A DNA stretch of 64,000 nt from Chloroflexota bacterium (GTDB lineage: Bacteria > Chloroflexota > Anaerolineae > UBA4142), in NCBI GenBank assembly GCA_023381515.1, contig JAMCQI010000013.1:1-64000 (forward strand). Direction: 5' to 3'. The notes under the pieces are model-generated. The model did not search any database. It was not told the origin of the DNA and saw nothing but the letters and a program-made list of their open reading frames with translations. Both the position numbers and the translations under genes were made by a program. Shown piece after piece: positions 60,911 through 64,000 of the stretch (position 1 is the stretch's first letter; every line of letters starts with the position of its first letter).

Positions 60911-62107
60911 TCAAGACCGGCGACGGTGAGTCTCCACATAGCGCCGAATGGCATCTGTGTCCGGTTGGACAAACAGGGGAGTGCTGTAATCGATGCCTTC
61001 TAATCTTCGCCGCTCAATCCGGTGCCGGAGGACGGCCTCAATTCGGCGCACCATGCCTTCGTCGACCGGCGCCACCAGGGTGTAGGCGCTGCCGGTCGCA
61101 TGTGCGCGCCCGGTGCGTCCAATCCGGTGGACATAGGCTTCCGGCTCCATAGGGACGTCATAATTGATGACGTGTGAGATCCCCTCGACGTCGATTCCAC
61201 GTGCTGCAATGTCGGTAGCCACCAAGACGCGCGTACGCTTACTCCGGAACGATTCGAGTGCTTGTATCCGCTGGCTCTGGGATCGATCGCCGTGAATGAC
61301 AGTCGCCTGAATGTTCGCACGTTGCAATTGCCGTGCGACTCGGTCGGCACGATGCTTGGTACGCGCAAACACGAGCACGCTATCCATCTCCTCGGCACCC
61401 AGCAATTCCTGCAACAGCTTTTGTTTAAGATGTTCGGGTACGGGAAACAGTGTCTGCGCGATTTCTCGGGGAGCCGCCGCCGTCTCTTTCTGAATGCGGA
61501 CAGGATTGCGCGTGACTTGGGTGGCGAGCGCAAGGATCGGTGAAGTAAGTGTCGCCGAGAAAAGCAACGTCTGACGGTCCCGTGGCAATAGGCGCATAAT
61601 GCGCCGCAAATCGGGCAAAAAGCCGACGTCCAGCATGCGGTCCGCTTCGTCAAGCACACATACCCGCAATGCCGTAAAGGACAGGGCCCCGCGTTCCGCA
61701 AGGTCGAGCAGTCGACCCGGGGTGGCAATGACAATGTCTGCCCCGCGGCGCAGTGCGGCCATCTGAGGGCCAATGGTAACGCCGCCGTAGATCGCGGTGA
61801 CCCGCAGCTCGGTATGCCGACTCAACTGCTTTGCCTGTTCCGCGACTTGGAGCGCCAATTCGCGGGTCGGAACGAGAACGAGCGCCCGCGTGGGGTGCCC
61901 ACCGGTCGCGCGAGAAGATAGATGCTGCAAGATCGGCAGTAGGTAAGCGGCGGTTTTGCCGGTACCGGTCTCTGCCGAGCCTAAAATGTCTTGACCCGCC
62001 AATGCCGCCGGGATGGCAGCCGACTGAATGGGGGTGGGTTCTTCAAAGCCCAGTTCCCGCACGCCTTCTTGCAGGCGCGGGTCGAGCCCAAAGTGGGTGA
62101 AACTCAT
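60911..62107 (-). CDS. DEAD-box RNA helicase
   Basis: A 398-residue ATP-dependent helicase core with no long C-terminal extension. In order: Q-motif region GFEEPTPIQ, motif I AETGTGKT, Ia PTRELA, GG and TPGR, motif II DEAD, motif III SAT, then the second RecA domain with DIAARGID and HRIGRTGRA. ATG at 62107 has GAGGAG four bases upstream; the frame extends to 62161 without family sequence. It likely unwinds structured RNA or assists ribosome assembly in the cold, and its leader carries an attenuator. Confidence 0.95.
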   Translation of the reverse strand: MSFTHFGLDPRLQEGVRELGFEEPTPIQSAAIPAALAGQDILGSAETGTGKTAAYLLPILQHLSSRATGGHPTRALVLVPTRELALQVAEQAKQLSRHTELRVTAIYGGVTIGPQMAALRRGADIVIATPGRLLDLAERGALSFTALRVCVLDEADRMLDVGFLPDLRRIMRLLPRDRQTLLFSATLTSPILALATQVTRNPVRIQKETAAAPREIAQTLFPVPEHLKQKLLQELLGAEEMDSVLVFARTKHRADRVARQLQRANIQATVIHGDRSQSQRIQALESFRSKRTRVLVATDIAARGIDVEGISHVINYDVPMEPEAYVHRIGRTGRAHATGSAYTLVAPVDEGMVRRIEAVLRHRIERRRLEGIDYSTPLFVQPDTDAIRRYVETHRRRS

Positions 62108-62177
62108 GAAACTCCTCGAATGCGGTAATAGAATGCCAGGGTGAACAACCGCGGGGAACACGTGGCGCCAGGGGGGT

Positions 62178-62221
62178 AAAAAGTCAAACGCTGCCGTGGT
62201 CGCAAGACCGGGCAGCGTTTG
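62178..62221 (-). terminator. Intrinsic terminator inside the DEAD-box leader
   Basis: CAAACGCUGCC (62221-62211) pairs exactly with GGCAGCGUUUG (62195-62185), followed after GAC by UUUUU (62182-62178). It lies about 25 bases after the predicted transcription start and 70 bases before the ATG. Confidence 0.8.
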
Positions 62222-62253
62222 TGGACCGGATTTACTTGTCTCTGACGGTTATG

Positions 62254-62282
62254 AGTATAGCACATGCCGCGATAATAAGCAA
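62254..62282 (-). promoter_or_regulatory. DEAD-box gene promoter
   Basis: On the minus strand TTGCTT (62282-62277) and TATACT (62259-62254) have a 17-base spacer. The same TTGCTT-35 occurs in the rrm2 promoter. Confidence 0.75.
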
Positions 62283-62354
62283 ATGCGATCCGAGACTCTC
62301 GAATTTGCCGACAAGATTCCTGTGATAGAATCTCTGGAGCGCAAAGAACCTCGA

Positions 62355-62745
62355 TCACATCGATAAAAGCAAGTGACTGTCGAACAGATTCCACCGCGCC
62401 GCGGGCCAGTCGGGGAGCATGAAGAAGACCGCGCCCAAGGTCGCCCCTGCGCTCTCCAATACAATGAGAGCACGGGTGCCGCGGCGCCACGCGGCGATCA
62501 AGCTTTAAAGCCAGACCGGCAACAACAAAAAGGGACGCGGTCACGCGCACCAGTGCCGAGCCAAACGCGAACAGCAACGCGAGGGGATACTTGCGTGTTC
62601 CTGGGAGGTCGGAGGTCAGTGTAGAGAGCGTCGCCACAAAGAAGGAAGAGACCTGCGCGTACGTCTTGACGATCGAGTTGAAATAGACGCCGAACGTAAA
62701 TGTGGCGAAAAGCAGCGCGGCGAGGGCTCCCGCACGCTCACCCGC
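62355..62745 (-). pseudogene. Frameshifted membrane protein remnant
   Basis: One minus-strand frame reads a membrane-like sequence (TFTFGVYFNSIVKTYAQ, then LALLFAFGSALVRVTASLFVVAGL). A different frame then continues plausibly as ALIVLESAGATLGAVFFMLP and ends at 62355 with a stop. The switch lies around the run CTTTAAAGC near 62500. There is no start codon for the first part. Either the gene is dead or one base has been lost in the sequence. Family not recognised. Confidence 0.55.
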
Positions 62746-62930
62746 TTACTGTCGCGCAATCACGACTCCCATCAGAAGCGTACCCAGCGAAATGGCGACG
62801 GACGTCAGTCTGCCCAGTTGCATGCTCGGCCAGACGATTTGCAGTGCGCCGAAATAATCCGGATCATACATCGTGTCGAATGGCGGAGGCGGCGTGTACG
62901 GATAGTGCGGGTCGCAAGAGCAGTTCCCCG
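62746..62930 (-). other. Possible C-terminal coding remnant
   Basis: A minus-strand frame ending at 62746 reads CDPHYPYTPPPPFDTMYD, then a hydrophobic helix LTSVAISLGTLLMGVVIA and a stop. It has no clear start apart from an internal ATG. It adjoins the frameshifted remnant and may be part of the same decayed locus. Confidence 0.35.
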
Positions 62931-62972
62931 AAAATTAAAAGCCCGCACTACGTGCATCTTGGTGCGGGCTTT
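62931..62972 (-). terminator. Rho-independent terminator
   Basis: AAAGCCCGCAC-type arms (62938-62948 with 62962-62972) form an 11-bp stem; on the minus strand TTTTAATTTT follows. It suits the Yip1-like gene upstream of it. Confidence 0.75.
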
Positions 62973-63016
62973 CTATTGAGGACCTCTCGACCGCTGAATT
63001 CGCGGGGTCCAAGACC

Positions 63017-63049
63017 AGAGCCGGCAGGACGTTCAATGAGGCCGGCTCT
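63017..63049. other. 9-bp stem hairpin
   Basis: AGAGCCGGC (63017-63025) pairs with GCCGGCTCT (63041-63049), about 65 bases after the Yip1-like stop. It may be a first, weak terminator ahead of the stronger one at 62931. Confidence 0.4.
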
Positions 63050-63113
63050 TCAATCCGGTCGGGATCCTCCTCTGCTCCGAAATCGAGGCTCTATCGCCAA
63101 GGGGCTCGAGTTA

Positions 63114-63695
63114 TTAGAGCGAGCTGAGGGAGCGGAGAATCAAGGCCCCGAAGACGATCAGCAAAATCGCAAGAATGACAATTACCACGAGGGCCGGCGT
63201 GAGCCAGGTTAGTATCGCCTTGCCGGTGGAATACTCGTGAACCGCCTTTAGACCGAAGGTCAGCAACACGAGTTCATCGATCGCGATGACGAGGCTCACA
63301 AACATACCGATAACCGGGACCAAGCCAAAGATTGCATTGAGGAGCGTCAAGGGGGCGTAGAAAGTAACGAGCGTATTCGCTTGCACGCCCAAACTGCCCC
63401 TTCCTCCGAACAGCTTGGCGAAAATCAGCAGAATGACTTGAACAATGTAATACCCGATGACGCCGAGGATTGCCCCTAACACGATGCCGGTGACCACGGC
63501 TCCCAAGTCGCCGCTTGTCAATCGACTGAAAAGTCCGACAATCGCTCCGACAATTAAGAGGGCGATCAACGTCGAGCTTGAATTCGAACTCGCCTTGGCA
63601 GCCTGGAACGACGCCTCAGATGGTCTCGTCAGTACCTGGATGTATGCATCGGTCATCCCTCTCCAGTTCAGGCCCGTGCTTGCCGTTGCTTTCAT
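63114..63695 (-). CDS. Yip1-like integral membrane protein
   Basis: A 193-residue protein with GGAGGAG before its ATG. A 40-residue soluble N-terminus (including MTDAYIQVLTRPSEASFQAA, typical of Yip1-domain openings) is followed by five hydrophobic segments. The pattern of two TM pairs and a last single TM with conserved Gly/Pro fits the YIP1 superfamily. Function unknown. Confidence 0.78.
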   Translation of the reverse strand: MKATASTGLNWRGMTDAYIQVLTRPSEASFQAAKASSNSSSTLIALLIVGAIVGLFSRLTSGDLGAVVTGIVLGAILGVIGYYIVQVILLIFAKLFGGRGSLGVQANTLVTFYAPLTLLNAIFGLVPVIGMFVSLVIAIDELVLLTFGLKAVHEYSTGKAILTWLTPALVVIVILAILLIVFGALILRSLSSL

Positions 63696-64000
63696 TTGTC
63701 TCCTCCATGGATGACAAGAATTGAATAGGCCCTTGTACTCACGAATGGAAAACAGAGTAAAAGATTCCGGGCATCACCTCCTGTACGGTCGAATACGCGC
63801 CGAGGACTGTGATCACCTAGTCTCCGAATGTGCAGGCGTTTTCGCTGACCGAAACACTCTCCCATTTTGTGTCGACCTTCTGGGAAGGCCAGAACTGTCA
63901 AGCCACACGTCCATTTTACGGCGATAATCCGTATTACACAAGTCGCGCTATGGCTCGGGCGAAGTTCAGTTTGTGGGCAAATCGACACAGACAAGCGTCA
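63696..64000. other. Right-edge stretch without recognised gene
   Basis: Only short, unconvincing frames on both strands. It should hold the promoter of the Yip1-like gene, but no clear -35/-10 pair was found. Confidence 0.4.

Overview
The window most resembles a Chloroflexota (Anaerolineae-type) chromosome or metagenomic contig. This rests on style, not on a marker gene: high GC, secreted proteins with Pro/Thr 'PTPT' linkers and a V-x-L-P-F-V-S motif, a SpoVS protein beside GroEL/GroES, small glycine-tailed RRM proteins, and many NarL-type two-component genes. No rRNA, tRNA, IS transposase, CRISPR array or phage gene was recognised.

Layout. 0-3.4 kb: palindromic repeats, a DUF2961/GH172-like lipoprotein, a decayed DUF3052 fragment and a DUF2085 membrane protein. 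3.5-8.6 kb: an ABC-2 exporter pair, a soluble three-PAS histidine kinase and an inorganic pyrophosphatase. 8.8-17 kb: a nine-gene operon behind a perfect consensus sigma70 promoter, made of a YcsI-like protein, a complete branched-chain-type ABC importer and PxpABC 5-oxoprolinase; this looks like an uptake and catabolism unit for 5-oxoproline or a related amino acid. 17-19.2 kb: MutM/Fpg and a DUF362 Fe-S protein. 19.2-26.8 kb: an RHS/YD-repeat polymorphic toxin gene followed by an array of displaced C-terminal tip cassettes, three of the four tips having their own candidate immunity gene. 26.9-32.3 kb: DegV, then a GT4 glycosyltransferase-OtsA-OtsB trehalose operon. 32.3-41 kb: three NarL-type signalling sets, FtsH, an RRM protein and small unknown genes. 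41-48.2 kb: small unknown genes, a dead cold-shock gene, GroEL/GroES, SpoVS and hemolysin III. 48.2-56.7 kb: one 2822-residue cyclic beta-1,2-glucan synthase (NdvB-like). 56.7-64 kb: a cold-shock protein, a two-domain jacalin-like lectin, two more RRM proteins, a DEAD-box helicase, a decayed membrane protein and a Yip1-like membrane protein.

The main regulatory theme is cold-shock and RNA-chaperone control by transcription attenuation. The csp, rrm3, rrm2 and deaD genes each have a promoter, then an intrinsic-terminator hairpin with a U-tract, then the start codon. The csp and rrm3 hairpins, together with a dead csp copy at 42.8 kb, share an identical loop sequence and have compensatory stem changes, so they form a family of structured RNA leaders. 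The rrm1 and rrm2 leaders share a second element with two mutually exclusive pairings. The other standout is the RHS tip-cassette array, in which a 91-bp block is identical in the expressed gene and a distal orphan. All calls come from reading the sequence; no database search was run.
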